From assembly GCF_003347595.2 (NCBI RefSeq), contig NZ_QCZK02000037.1, positions 1-64,000 of the forward strand: DNA of 64,000 nt, written 5' to 3'. This document shows positions 25,879 to 35,066 of the stretch, piece by piece. The notes below the pieces were generated by a model that was not told the DNA's origin, made no database searches, and saw nothing but the letters and a program-made list of their open reading frames with translations. Positions within the stretch are counted from its first letter, which is position 1. Each line of letters begins with the position of its first letter. The stretch comes from Botryobacter ruber. GTDB taxonomy: Bacteria > Bacteroidota > Bacteroidia > Cytophagales > Hymenobacteraceae. The translations under genes and the position numbers were made by a program.

Positions 25879-27753
25879 CTACATCAGTTCAGCCAGCTCC
25901 AGCCAGCGGAATTCCTTTTCTTCCAGTTGCTCGTTTATCGTTTCAAGTTCGGTGGCCCAGGACGTGAGTTGGGTGTGGTCGGTGGTGGTGCCGGCTGTCA
26001 TGGCTTCGGTAAGCTCTGTTTTCCTGGCCTCCAGCTGCTCTATTTCTTTCTCAAGCGTTTCATACTCTTTCTTTTCGTTGTAAGTAGCTTTGCGTTTGCC
26101 GGATGGCTGTTCCTGTTTTGGCGCTACAGGGGCAGGGATTGCCGGCTTTTGTTCCGCTGGCTGATTTTCCTGTTCCTTCAGCCACTCGCGGTAATCGGTG
26201 TAGTTGCCCGGGAAGTTGCGTATTTTGCCTTTGCCTTCAAATACAAACAAATGATCAACCAGGCGGTCCATAAAGTACCGGTCGTGCGACACCATGAGCA
26301 GGCAACCGTTAAAGTTGAGCAGGAAATCTTCCAGGATGTTCAGCGTGATGATGTCCAGGTCGTTGGTAGGTTCGTCCAGGATGAGGAAGTTCGGGTTTTT
26401 GATGAGCACGCGCAGCAGCTGTAAGCGGCGTTTCTCGCCACCGCTCAGTTTGCTTACGAAGGTGTACTGCTGGGGCGGCGCAAACTGGAAGTGCTGCAGA
26501 AACTGGGCGGCTGTAATTACCTCGCCATTGGCCATTTCCACCACTTCGGCTATTTCCTTTACTATATCGATCACGCGCTGGTCTTCCTTAAACGTCAGCT
26601 CGTCCTGGGTGTAGTAGCCAAACACGGTTGTTTGCCCGGCTTCCACGGTGCCGCTGTCCGGGGCCAGTTTGCCCGTGAGCATGTTCAGGAAGGTGGACTT
26701 TCCCGCTCCGTTTGGTCCTACAATGCCGATCCGGTCTTTTTTCTTGAACACATAGGAGAAGTTGTCGACAATCTTTTTCTCGCCAAAGGATTTGGAGATA
26801 TGGTCGACTTCGATAATTTTTCCTCCCTGGCGCGTGGTTTTTACCGACAATTCCAGTGCAGGACCTGCTACTTTTTTAGCTGCTTTTTCTTTCAGTTCCT
26901 CAAACGCATCGACCCGGTATTTGGCTTTGGTGCCGCGGGCTTTGGGTTGCCTCCTGATCCAGTCCAGTTCTTTGCGCATCAGGTTGCGGGCTTTCTCTGT
27001 TTCGGCGGCTTCCGATTCTTCGCGGGCGGCTTTTTTCTCCACAAAATAGCTGTAGTTGCCTTTGTAGGTGTATAGCTGGCCATTGTCGAGTTCGGCAATT
27101 TCGTTGGCTACTTTGTCCAGGAAATAGCGGTCGTGGGTAACCATCAGGAGCGTGGTGTTCTGGGTAGAGAGCAGGTTCTCGAGCCACTCGATCGTGTCCA
27201 GGTCCAGGTGGTTGGTAGGTTCGTCCAGTATCAGCAGGTCCGGCTCCTCTATCAGCACCCGGGCCATGGCTACGCGTTTGCGCTGGCCTCCGGAAAGTGT
27301 TTTTACCGGCGTGTCGAGGTTGTTGATGCCCAGTTTGGAGAGGATTTGCTTTACTTTCAGTTCAAAATCCCAGGCCTGCAGTTCTTCCATGCGCTCCATG
27401 AGCTGCTGCATTCTGGCGGCGCTGGTAGAGGGGTCGGCAAGGGCTGCTTCGTAATCACGGATCAGGTCCAGTACCTCGCTCTGGCCCGAAAAAATATTCT
27501 GCTGTACGGTCAGCTCTTCGTCGAACTCCGGGTTCTGCCCCAGGTAGCCGACTGTAATTTCTTTACGCGTGCTCACGCTGCCTTCATCCGGCGGCAGCTT
27601 CCCTGCCAGCACATTCAGGAGCGTAGTTTTGCCGGAGCCGTTAACGCCGACCAGCGCCACACGCTGCCCCTGGCTCAGGCCAAAGTTCAGGTTTTTAAAG
27701 AGCCAGCGGTCGCCGAAGCTTTTTGCTATATTTTCTGCAGATAGGTAATTCAT
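25879..27753 (-). CDS. ABC-F family ATPase (Uup-like)
   Basis: A 624-residue soluble protein with two ABC domains and no membrane part. Domain 1 has Walker A GVNGSGKTT and LSGGQRKRVAMAR with LDEPTNHLD. A linker (about 240-300) follows. Domain 2 has GPNGAGKSTFLN and LSGGEKRRLQLLR with LDEPTNDLD. Residues from about 555 form a charged C-terminal coiled coil (YNEKKEYETLEKEIEQLEA), as in Uup. ABC-F proteins act on the ribosome or on DNA intermediates rather than transport. It is monocistronic, with terminators on both sides. Confidence 0.94.
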   Translation of the reverse strand: MNYLSAENIAKSFGDRWLFKNLNFGLSQGQRVALVGVNGSGKTTLLNVLAGKLPPDEGSVSTRKEITVGYLGQNPEFDEELTVQQNIFSGQSEVLDLIRDYEAALADPSTSAARMQQLMERMEELQAWDFELKVKQILSKLGINNLDTPVKTLSGGQRKRVAMARVLIEEPDLLILDEPTNHLDLDTIEWLENLLSTQNTTLLMVTHDRYFLDKVANEIAELDNGQLYTYKGNYSYFVEKKAAREESEAAETEKARNLMRKELDWIRRQPKARGTKAKYRVDAFEELKEKAAKKVAGPALELSVKTTRQGGKIIEVDHISKSFGEKKIVDNFSYVFKKKDRIGIVGPNGAGKSTFLNMLTGKLAPDSGTVEAGQTTVFGYYTQDELTFKEDQRVIDIVKEIAEVVEMANGEVITAAQFLQHFQFAPPQQYTFVSKLSGGEKRRLQLLRVLIKNPNFLILDEPTNDLDIITLNILEDFLLNFNGCLLMVSHDRYFMDRLVDHLFVFEGKGKIRNFPGNYTDYREWLKEQENQPAEQKPAIPAPVAPKQEQPSGKRKATYNEKKEYETLEKEIEQLEARKTELTEAMTAGTTTDHTQLTSWATELETINEQLEEKEFRWLELAELM

Positions 27754-27790
27754 ACTTCAAATTTAGGCAATTCTGCGTTTAGATAGCGCC

Positions 27791-27832
27791 AAAATAAAAC
27801 AGGCCGATGCGAAACCGGCCTGTTTTATTTTT
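27791..27832. terminator. terminator between the RDD gene and the ABC-F gene
   Basis: AAAATAAAACAGGCCG and its exact complement CGGCCTGTTTTATTTT flank a short loop. It lies beyond the RDD gene stop on the minus strand. Confidence 0.9.
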
Positions 27833-27858
27833 TTCAGAGATTCTCTGGCTACAGCAGT

Positions 27859-28389
27859 TTAATGATGTGACACGATAACGGTGCGGGCAACAAAATCGTG
27901 CAGCGTTTGTTTGCGCCTGCTGAAAAAGACGAGGAAAAAGCCCAGCATGAGCGGGAGCAGGGAGATAAACTTGGTGAAGTACCGCAGGTTCGCCTGCAGA
28001 AGGTTGATGCGTTTCCCGCGCAGGTCGGTTACTTTCAGGCCCAGGGTGAACTTGCCAATGGTAGCCTGTTTGGGCGAAGCTTCCAGCAGCGTGTAGTACA
28101 GCCAGTGGCCTACAGGGAAGTAAACGTTAAAAAACATAGACTTTAACGCCAGCAGCAACGTTTCAGCACGGAAGTTCAGGGTCTGTACATCCGTCTCCCA
28201 GTTAGCGTGCAGCTGCGGGTCGTCTGTAGAAAAATTGAAAATAATGGAATACCAGAAAATGAGTAAAATATTATCGATCAGCATCGCAACAAGCCTGCTA
28301 TTGAAGCTGCCATATAGGGAAGATTTCTTCATAACGAGTGCTGGTGCTGATAGAGCTGTTAACATAAATTTATGGTTTAGGTTAATCAT
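27859..28389 (-). CDS. RDD family membrane protein
   Basis: A 176-residue protein with about three membrane helices. The RDD-type signature is NSRLVAMLIDNILL (Arg and Asp in the first helix), followed by SPKQATIGKFTLGLKVTDLR and a basic C terminus with RRKQTLHDFVARTVIV. Function is unknown in general; some members are ion antiporters. Starts at 28365 and 28332 are also possible. The second is closest to the usual distance to the RDD motif. Confidence 0.85.
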   Translation of the reverse strand: MINLNHKFMLTALSAPALVMKKSSLYGSFNSRLVAMLIDNILLIFWYSIIFNFSTDDPQLHANWETDVQTLNFRAETLLLALKSMFFNVYFPVGHWLYYTLLEASPKQATIGKFTLGLKVTDLRGKRINLLQANLRYFTKFISLLPLMLGFFLVFFSRRKQTLHDFVARTVIVSHH

Positions 28390-28679
28390 ATTTTTTTAGC
28401 TTAAACCATGCGTTTTGATTTATGCCATACCTGGTGTTCCTGCTGTTGCCAACAGCTGATTTTTGTGCTGGTGTTGGTAAGAAGCCGCATCCTGAATATC
28501 TATATCGTTTGTTGTTAATATATAGATATTTAACCACTTAAGCAACTGGTGGGCAATTATTTGTTTTAATAATATAACTTATGGTGCAGGTAAATAATTC
28601 CTGTGTGAAGTATTTTATGTAAAATATGCAATAAATTGGCAAGCAGATGTTTGCTTGATTTTAAGTAACTTCGCCTCCT

Positions 28680-29495
28680 ATGGTACAGGACAAAAGAGAA
28701 CAGCCTATTGGTATTTTCGACAGCGGCATTGGCGGACTGACGGTGGCGCAGGCCATCACCCATGTGCTGCCGGAAGAACAACTCATTTATTTTGGCGACA
28801 CAGCCCACCTGCCTTACGGCGACAAATCTACTGCAGCCATTCAGGCCTATGCCGTTAAGATCTGCGATTTGCTCATCAGGCAGCGCTGTAAGCTCATCCT
28901 GATTGCCTGTAACTCGGCTTCGGCAGCCGCTTATGAGCTGGTAAAGGAGTATGTGGGCAGCAAAGCGCATGTTCTCAACGTGATAGATCCTGTTATCGCC
29001 TATATCGGTGAAACCTATCCTGCCAAAACCATTGGGTTGATTGGCACCAAGCAGACGGTCAATTCCAATGTGTACCGGAAAAAAGTAGACGAACTCGACC
29101 GGAACATCAACCTGAAATCGGTAGCGACGCCTTTGCTGGCTGCCATGATCGAGGAAGGCTTTTTTAACGATTCTATTTCGGAGAGTGTGATTGAAGCTTA
29201 CCTGTCGGACCCGGAGCTGGAGGGGATCGAGGCGCTGATTCTGGGCTGTACGCATTACCCGCTCATCAGAAAGCAGATCGAGAAGTTTTATGCCCGGAAA
29301 GTAGACGTGCTCGATGCCAGCCAGATTGTGGCGGCCCATGTAAAGCAAACGCTGGAGAAGCTGCACATGGCATCAGCGCACCTGGTCGGCGACCATAAAT
29401 TTTATGTTTCGGACTTTACCCGTTCGTTCGAAGAATCGACGCGGATCTTCTTTAAACGGAAAGTGCACCTGGAGCATTACCCGCTGTGGGAGTAG
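28680..29495 (+). CDS. murI: glutamate racemase
   Basis: Supplies D-glutamate for peptidoglycan. The 271-residue Asp/Glu racemase-fold protein has IGIFDSGIGGLTV (10-22), YFGDTAHLPYG (37-47) and the two catalytic cysteines C77 (LIACNSASA) and C190 (LGCTHYPL). The ATG at 28680 follows a TAACTTCG box very closely, so the transcript leader is short. The 290-base spacer before it shows no gene. Confidence 0.96.
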   Translation: MVQDKREQPIGIFDSGIGGLTVAQAITHVLPEEQLIYFGDTAHLPYGDKSTAAIQAYAVKICDLLIRQRCKLILIACNSASAAAYELVKEYVGSKAHVLNVIDPVIAYIGETYPAKTIGLIGTKQTVNSNVYRKKVDELDRNINLKSVATPLLAAMIEEGFFNDSISESVIEAYLSDPELEGIEALILGCTHYPLIRKQIEKFYARKVDVLDASQIVAAHVKQTLEKLHMASAHLVGDHKFYVSDFTRSFEESTRIFFKRKVHLEHYPLWE

Positions 29496-29510
29496 CGGTT
29501 CAGATTTATA

Positions 29511-29589
29511 CTGCACCTGCCTCCATCGCCTTTGCCCTTGCTCAAGCAGGAGCAGTGGGTATGGTGGCAGCAGCAGAATACTTTTTTGG
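29511..29589. repeat. near-perfect inverted pair of intergenic GC-rich repeats
   Basis: A minus copy (29511-29542, CTGCACCTGCCTCCATCGCC) and a plus copy (29545-29589, GGGTATGGTGGCAGCAGCAG then TTTTTT) are separated by only two bases, so the RNA or single strand can fold into a long hairpin. It follows murI by 15 bases. Confidence 0.85.
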
Positions 29590-29687
29590 AGTGCTTTTAC
29601 TAATACGGGTTTTTTATTCCGACAAACCTGCCTTCCTTTCCGTAAGAAATAATACCTAACGTACCTGTCACATCAGCTCAACACCAC

Positions 29688-30239
29688 ATGAAAAAACGAC
29701 ACCTGACCATCGGCGATTTTAAGCGCAATGCCTTTATAGTAGCAGCGGCTGCCTGTATGGGCCTGACCGGCTGCGGCGACAACCGGAGCAACAACGACTG
29801 GAATGCGGGAGAAGAAGAAGTAGCTGTGCCCGATGGCATTGTTACCGAACTGACGGAAGAGGCGCCCGACCAGTGGAAAATTACCGACGAACGCACCACC
29901 GCCCCGGGGCAAAGCATGGCTATTTTAAAGTACAACGATGGCCGCATCGATACCCTGCAGGGCCTGGCGCTGGAAAACCGCATGCGTGAAGTGGCCAATA
30001 ACGAGCAAACTTACCGCCACGGTGGCTTTGGCCTGGGCAGCGTGTTGTGGTGGAGCGGCATGGGTTTTATGGCCGGCCGTATGTCGTCGCCAAATCCCGC
30101 ATATTATGCAAATCCCAGTGTGATGCAGCGCACTGAGGGCTGGCGACAGAACGTGCAGACCTACCGTCAGCGTGCTACTGCACCCAAATCGGGCAGGACA
30201 GGCTTTTTCGGTGGCCGCAGCAGTGGGGCAGGGTCCTAA
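29688..30239 (+). CDS. UPF0323 family lipoprotein
   Basis: A 183-residue protein with a signal peptide and lipobox GLTGC (Cys near residue 29). The mature part carries acidic stretches, the pattern GFGLGSVLWWSGMGFMAGRM (near 113-132), NPAYYANP and a Gly/Arg/Ser-rich tail ending GRTGFFGGRSSG. These fit UPF0323 lipoproteins (compare YgiB in E. coli), which are found next to glutathionylspermidine-synthase-like genes, as here: the ATP-grasp gene starts 91 bases later. The function of the pair is unknown. Confidence 0.82.
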   Translation: MKKRHLTIGDFKRNAFIVAAAACMGLTGCGDNRSNNDWNAGEEEVAVPDGIVTELTEEAPDQWKITDERTTAPGQSMAILKYNDGRIDTLQGLALENRMREVANNEQTYRHGGFGLGSVLWWSGMGFMAGRMSSPNPAYYANPSVMQRTEGWRQNVQTYRQRATAPKSGRTGFFGGRSSGAGS

Positions 30240-30255
30240 ATTATAAGAAAAACCG

Positions 30256-30290
30256 TTCTGCACCTGCCTCCACACCCTCAGCTGCTGCTG
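30256..30290 (-). repeat. intergenic GC-rich repeat copy
   Basis: A minus copy (CTGCACCTGCCTCCACACCC) lies in the 91-base gap between the UPF0323 and ATP-grasp genes. Confidence 0.75.
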
Positions 30291-30330
30291 ATTAGCGGAA
30301 ATTCCATTCTAACAATCAAACTGAAACTGC

Positions 30331-31512
30331 ATGTCTAAAGATAATGCCACCATCCGCCTGACCACCCACTCCGGCGATGTAGAAACTGCCGTGCGCGGCC
30401 TGGGCTGGGACTGGTGCGTGGAAGAAGGCTGCACCAACTACGTGCCGGGCGAGGCGGTGGTGCTAGCCGAAGCAGAAGCCGAAGCCTTGCTGGAAGCAGC
30501 CACTAACCTGTACGACATGCTGGTGCAGGCCATCCCAGACGAGCTGCCCGATACGTTCCTGAACATACTGGGAATTCCTGAAAACCTCTGGCCGCTGGTG
30601 CGGCAGTCGTGGAACGACGACCGCCACTGGCACCTGTACGGCCGCTTCGACCTGGCCCAAACGCCCGAAGGACCGAAGCTGCTGGAGTTTAACGCGGACA
30701 CCGCCACCTCTATTCCCGAAACAGCCGTGGTGCAGTGGGCCAGCCTGGCAGCAGCAGGAAAGCATAACGCCAACCAGTATTCCGGTTTGTACGAGGCGCT
30801 GGTGGAGCAGTTCCGGACCTGGCGCGAACTCAACAACGAGCTGCCTCCCGCTTTGCTGCTCACCTATTTCGGTGCCAGTGCCGAAGACGAAACCAATTGC
30901 GCCGTGCTCGCGCAGGCCGCCCGCGAGGCAGGCTTCGATGCGCACCTGTGCCCGGCAGAAGAAATGAGTGTTTCCACAGAGGGCGACGAAAAAGGCGTGT
31001 GGGCGCAGCTGGAAGACGGGCAGTGGCAGCAGTTTACGTTCCTGTTCAAGCTCCTGCCCTGGGAGCAGATTGCCTGGGAAGAGCCCGAGCTGCTGCAAAG
31101 CCTGACCACCCTTGCCCGCAGCCGCACCTTACTGATTGCCAATCCGGCTTACACGCTGCTCTTCCAAAGCAAAGGCATGCTGGCCTGGCTCTGGAAAGCT
31201 TACCCGTACCACCCGCTCCTGCTGGAAGCCGACCTGGAGCCGCTCACCGGCAAGTACATCCGCAAACCCTATTTCGGCCGCGAAGGCCAGAGCCTCGAAA
31301 TCTCGGACCGTGGCCGCGTAACCCGCACCCAAGGCGAATACGACAACCAGCAGCAGGTATACCAGCGCTGGTGCGACCTGCCCGAAGATAACTCCGGAAA
31401 CCAATATCAGGCAGGCGTGTTCTGGGCCGGAGAAGGCTGCGCCATCGGCTTCCGCCGCGAAAAAGGCATTATCACCAACCTGTCGCAGTTCGTGCCGCAT
31501 GTGGTGGAGTAG
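30331..31512 (+). CDS. glutathionylspermidine synthase family ATP-grasp protein
   Basis: A 393-residue protein resembling the C-terminal synthetase domain of glutathionylspermidine synthase (YgiC/YjfC group). Key blocks are GWDWCVEEGCTNYVP (25-39), YGRFDLAQTPEGPKLLEFNA (109-128; the Glu and Asn are typical metal/ATP ligands), YIRKPYFGREGQ and EGCAIGFRREKG. The amidase half of the E. coli bifunctional enzyme is absent. The enzyme likely forms an amide bond using ATP, but the true substrate of this subfamily is not established. It is paired with the UPF0323 lipoprotein gene. Confidence 0.88.
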   Translation: MSKDNATIRLTTHSGDVETAVRGLGWDWCVEEGCTNYVPGEAVVLAEAEAEALLEAATNLYDMLVQAIPDELPDTFLNILGIPENLWPLVRQSWNDDRHWHLYGRFDLAQTPEGPKLLEFNADTATSIPETAVVQWASLAAAGKHNANQYSGLYEALVEQFRTWRELNNELPPALLLTYFGASAEDETNCAVLAQAAREAGFDAHLCPAEEMSVSTEGDEKGVWAQLEDGQWQQFTFLFKLLPWEQIAWEEPELLQSLTTLARSRTLLIANPAYTLLFQSKGMLAWLWKAYPYHPLLLEADLEPLTGKYIRKPYFGREGQSLEISDRGRVTRTQGEYDNQQQVYQRWCDLPEDNSGNQYQAGVFWAGEGCAIGFRREKGIITNLSQFVPHVVE

Positions 31513-31916
31513 GGGGATTTTTTAATGTGTTGATTTTTTAATGTGCTGATGTGCTAAGGGGAAATTGTGGGGTGGTTGTAATTCAAAACAGTATTTAATT
31601 GCTCCCACAGTAGCCTCACCTTTTTTGTCATCCTGTCAAGGATCTTGTGGGCTAGCTGCAGGAATGTTTGCTAAAAGTAGTGTTACAATGGAAGAAGCTT
31701 TTTTTTGCCAAAAGGAGTAAGGCTAATGCATCTGCAAAACTTGTTATTCATGCTCTTGGTCTGATAGCTAATGGATTTATCATGTTATATGTTATAATTC
31801 TCGCAATTTAGAAGTCATAACCACTTGCAATTCAATATAAACATATTCAATATTGGGCTTAAGCAAAAGCAACAAAACATACTAATAAACGGTTATATTT
31901 ATAAAAATAGTCGAAC
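31513..31916. other. 404-base spacer with two dispersed repeat fragments
   Basis: It starts with TTTTTTAATGTGTTG and TTTTTTAATGTGCTGATGTG direct copies (also at about 55515) and has a single arm TTGTCATCCTGTCAAGGATC at 31625-31652, related to the arms of the element at 38263-38408. The remainder is AT-rich and I see no gene. Confidence 0.7.
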
Positions 31917-32144
31917 ATGCGGACAGTAAGTTTAACGTTACCTGAGAATCTGGATATAAATGAATCAGAGCTGAAAATTCTGTTAGCCGGAGAACTATAT
32001 GAAAGAGAAAAACTCTCTTTGGGGCAAGCCGCTCATTTAGCTGGACTTTCCAAAAGGGCCTTCATAGAAATAATGGGCATGTACGGATTTTCGCTGTTCA
32101 GCAAATCTGAAGAAGATTTATTATCTGACATCACCAATGCCTGA
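31917..32144 (+). CDS. UPF0175 family antitoxin
   Basis: A 75-residue protein with the UPF0175 layout: a short beta N terminus (VSLTLPENLDI), then a helix-turn-helix-like region ELYEREKLSLGQAAHLAGLS (46-ish) followed by KRAFIEIMGMYGF. It overlaps the DUF3368 gene by 8 bases (ATG inside its last codons). The UPF0175/DUF3368 pair is a predicted type II toxin-antitoxin module. Base composition is more AT-rich than the flanks, in line with mobility. Confidence 0.85.
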   Translation: MRTVSLTLPENLDINESELKILLAGELYEREKLSLGQAAHLAGLSKRAFIEIMGMYGFSLFSKSEEDLLSDITNA

Positions 32145-32592
32145 ACTGATAATCTGTGATACCAGTTGCTTGATTTTGTTTGACAAAATAAACAGGCTTG
32201 AACTGCTTAGAAATTGCTACTCCTGCATCTATGTTACACCAGAAATTGCAGAAGAATTTGGTAAAGCCTTACCCAATTGGATAAAAGTAAAAGAAGCAGG
32301 AAATAAAGCCCTTCAACATACACTAGCGCAGATTTTAGACAAAGGAGAATCAAGTGCCATTTCGTTGACTTTTGATTTACCCCACGCTCTGGTAGCACTC
32401 GATGACCTAAAAGCAAGAAAGGTTGCCAAGTCGCTAAATCTGAAAATTACCGGCAGCCTCGGGATTTTGGTCAAAGCAAAGGAACAGGGCCATATAGAAA
32501 AGCTGTTGCCTCTTCTAAATCAAGTGCAGCAGACTGATTTTAGAATATCAGAAAATATTGTCAGGAAAATTCTGGAGACAGTCGGTGAATAA
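32137..32592 (+). CDS. DUF3368 PIN-like toxin
   Basis: A 151-residue protein with PIN-domain features: D8 in IICDTSCLI, an acidic pair E39/E40 in TPEIAEEFG, E71 in DKGESSAISL and D89/D90 in ALDDLKARKVAK, then TGSLGILVKAKEQG. PIN toxins of the VapC type cleave RNA using such acidic residues and a metal ion; DUF3368 members are predicted to do so. It is translationally coupled to the antitoxin. All the acidic positions are intact, so it looks functional. Confidence 0.85.
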   Translation: MPELIICDTSCLILFDKINRLELLRNCYSCIYVTPEIAEEFGKALPNWIKVKEAGNKALQHTLAQILDKGESSAISLTFDLPHALVALDDLKARKVAKSLNLKITGSLGILVKAKEQGHIEKLLPLLNQVQQTDFRISENIVRKILETVGE

Positions 32593-32696
32593 AGCAGGAG
32601 TTAACTAACTGGCCAGCAGTCGGAAGCATACACAGTAGCTCCTGTTTCAAGAGTCTAAGATTAGTCTCTATAGTTCCATCCAAACTTTCCTCTGCA

Positions 32697-33518
32697 ATGA
32701 AGGCGACATACCTCATCTCTTTCCTCCTCCTATTCCTCTTCACCAACTGCCAAAATCAACAGCAGGAGGAAAGTCTTGATGCCTTTTTATCCGGCGGCAA
32801 CTGGGTCGACCTCACTTATCCATTTTCTGAAGAAACGCTTTACTGGCCCAACAATCCGACAGGGTTTAAGCTGGATACGCAAACAGCCGGCACGACACCA
32901 GGCGGGTATTTTTACAGCTCCAACGCCTTTTCAGCACCCGAGCACGGCGGTACGCATTTCGATGCGCCTGTGCATTTCGCCGAAGGAAGACAAACAGTTG
33001 ACCGGGTTCCGTTGCAAAACCTGCTGGGTGCTGCCGTGGTGATAGACGTATCGGAGAAAGCGTTAAAGGATAGCGACTACCTGATCTCAGTGGCCGATAT
33101 AGAAGCCTGGGAAAAGAAAAACGGAACGCTGCCTGACAGCGCCATAATCCTGTTCCGCACCGGTTATGGGCAGTATTATCCCGATGCAAAAAAATACTTT
33201 GGCACCGACCAGAAAGGCACAGAAGCCATTCCGCACTTGCACTTCCCCGGCCTCGATCCTGCTGCTGCCGAATGGCTGGTTACACAACGACGTGTGAAGG
33301 CGCTGGGCCTGGATACACCCAGCATTGATTATGGGCAGTCAACAGATTTCAAGGCCCACCGGGTGTTGCTGGAACGGAATATTCCCGTATTCGAAAACGT
33401 AGCCAACCTGGACCAACTGCCGGAGAAAGAGATTTACGTTATCGCGTTGCCAATGAAAATCAAAGACGGCAGCGGCGGTCCCCTACGCATTATTGGCTGG
33501 GTAAGGTCGCAGGATTGA
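32697..33518 (+). CDS. cyclase-family (kynurenine formamidase-like) lipoprotein
   Basis: A 273-residue metal-dependent hydrolase of the KynB/cyclase fold. The metal-binding motif is HGGTHFDAPVHF (near 82-93). A conserved Asp-Thr block, GLDTPSIDYGQS, and AHRVLLERNIPVFEN follow. The N terminus MKATYLISFLLLFLFTNC is a lipoprotein signal with Cys18, so the enzyme is exported, unlike cytoplasmic kynurenine formamidase. The substrate is unknown. It appears as a single gene. Confidence 0.88.
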   Translation: MKATYLISFLLLFLFTNCQNQQQEESLDAFLSGGNWVDLTYPFSEETLYWPNNPTGFKLDTQTAGTTPGGYFYSSNAFSAPEHGGTHFDAPVHFAEGRQTVDRVPLQNLLGAAVVIDVSEKALKDSDYLISVADIEAWEKKNGTLPDSAIILFRTGYGQYYPDAKKYFGTDQKGTEAIPHLHFPGLDPAAAEWLVTQRRVKALGLDTPSIDYGQSTDFKAHRVLLERNIPVFENVANLDQLPEKEIYVIALPMKIKDGSGGPLRIIGWVRSQD

Positions 33519-33527
33519 GTGAAAGCT

Positions 33528-33559
33528 TTCTGCTGCAGCCGCCATAGCCGCTGCTCCCG
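33528..33559 (-). repeat. intergenic GC-rich repeat copy
   Basis: A minus copy (TGCAGCCGCCATAGCCGCTG) starts 10 bases after the cyclase-family gene. The rest of the 286-base spacer is AT-rich and empty. Confidence 0.7.
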
Positions 33560-33804
33560 TACTTACCTGATTGTGGCGAGTTTTGATGGAAAGATTGTCA
33601 AGATGGTGAATTGAAAAGCTTAAGGACAACCAGGAATCCCCTTCCTGCAAATACATCCGCAAATAGTCCTTTAGCTATTCTGTAGTGCCTTATGTGCAAA
33701 AAAACGCTACAGTTTCTTAAATATGATCATCTTAATTTTAAGTTTTTTGTAAATTTCGTGATAAATTCGAAAGCGAGTTGTTCTTTGTCTTAAACCGATT
33801 AAGT

Positions 33805-34923
33805 ATGAAAAATCTTTACATCTCATTGATGCTTTTGCTGCATGTTTTTCCGCTTACTGGCTATGCGCAGAATAAATTTAAACTAGGCGATGAAGTGGAA
33901 GTGTTTACTGCAGGAGATGCTACCCATGGCATTATCGTAGGCGAGTATCAGAATACAGATTATGGCTATGGTACCTACCAGGTGCACCTGAACGGGGAGA
34001 AATACTGCAGTAACCACGCCACCGACACCCGTTACAATGCAACGTATGTTAACAAGCGTTTTCAGCCAGATTCGAAAGCCTCGTTTGCAGTTGGCAGTTT
34101 AGTAGACGTAAGAAGATATAATGGCAATACGTACACAGGCAAGATAATGGGCAAGGATGGTGAAAAATATGAAGTCCGGTACAAGCGCGATGGCTTTGAA
34201 ACAAGCGACTGGTTTCATGTTTATAACATCCGAAAAAGTAAAAACGAAGTTGCCGTAGCAGAACCGGCGAAAAAAGCTGTTAAAGATGCAGTTGCTGCGC
34301 CCAAACCAGGAAAAACACGTGGAGTTACTGCAAGCACAGCTGCCGGCATAAAAGTAGGCGACCGTGTAATGTATGATGAGCTTGGTTTCTTAACGGGTAA
34401 AAATTTCGGAAAAGTTGTTTCGTATGATCCTGAGAAAAGGCAGTACACGGTGCGGGATGAAAAAGATGCTTCCTGGAAATATACTTATCCGTGCTACAAC
34501 GTTTTGCTGCCAGGCCAAACACCAAATAACAATTTTTTTATAGGAAAATGGGAAGTGCATGTACTAGGAGCAACTTCTACGTTCACGAAAAATGGCGATG
34601 TTTACCGCAGGTTCAGCGGAGGAATGAAGTTACCTCCGTTAGAAGTTAAAGCAAATGGCACCTACACCTGGGTAACGCAGGATAACAAGGTGATAAGAGG
34701 GAAGTGGATCGCCAGAGATGGAGTGCCCGGCATTGTGTTGCTCAAGGCAGTTGATGGGCTGGATTACACGCTTTATGAAAAGACGGAAGCATTTGCTACC
34801 ACAGCCGCAACTCGCGATGAAATTGGCATCCATCATGTGCCCAGCAGTACGGGGTATTATCATGCTTACAGAATTGGAGCAAATAAAAGCTGCGTTTTAT
34901 CAGGAAGGGTTTTTAAGAAATAG
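33805..34923 (+). CDS. secreted protein with tudor/Agenet-like repeats, function unknown
   Basis: A 372-residue protein. The start MKNLYISLMLLLHVFPLTGY is a signal peptide cut after YAQ. The frame extends 9 codons upstream, but this ATG fits the signal. The mature part has about three short beta-barrel-like repeats, each beginning with a KxGDxV pattern: FKLGDEVEVFTAGD, FAVGSLVDVRRYNGNTYTGK and IKVGDRVMYDELGF, with WFHVYNIRKS closing one; this resembles tudor or Agenet modules. A C-terminal domain (about 250-370) follows. No gene partner or role is evident. Confidence 0.75.
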   Translation: MKNLYISLMLLLHVFPLTGYAQNKFKLGDEVEVFTAGDATHGIIVGEYQNTDYGYGTYQVHLNGEKYCSNHATDTRYNATYVNKRFQPDSKASFAVGSLVDVRRYNGNTYTGKIMGKDGEKYEVRYKRDGFETSDWFHVYNIRKSKNEVAVAEPAKKAVKDAVAAPKPGKTRGVTASTAAGIKVGDRVMYDELGFLTGKNFGKVVSYDPEKRQYTVRDEKDASWKYTYPCYNVLLPGQTPNNNFFIGKWEVHVLGATSTFTKNGDVYRRFSGGMKLPPLEVKANGTYTWVTQDNKVIRGKWIARDGVPGIVLLKAVDGLDYTLYEKTEAFATTAATRDEIGIHHVPSSTGYYHAYRIGANKSCVLSGRVFKK

Positions 34924-35066
34924 GTCCGGTCAGACGGCAGTTTGTACCTGCATTATCTTGCCTAAATAAGGAAGGTAAAGTATTGAATAGCTTATTTTAG
35001 AGATCATACCCATCATTTAATCCTACTATCAACGGTCAAAATTAGCACATTAGCGCTTGAATCTCC

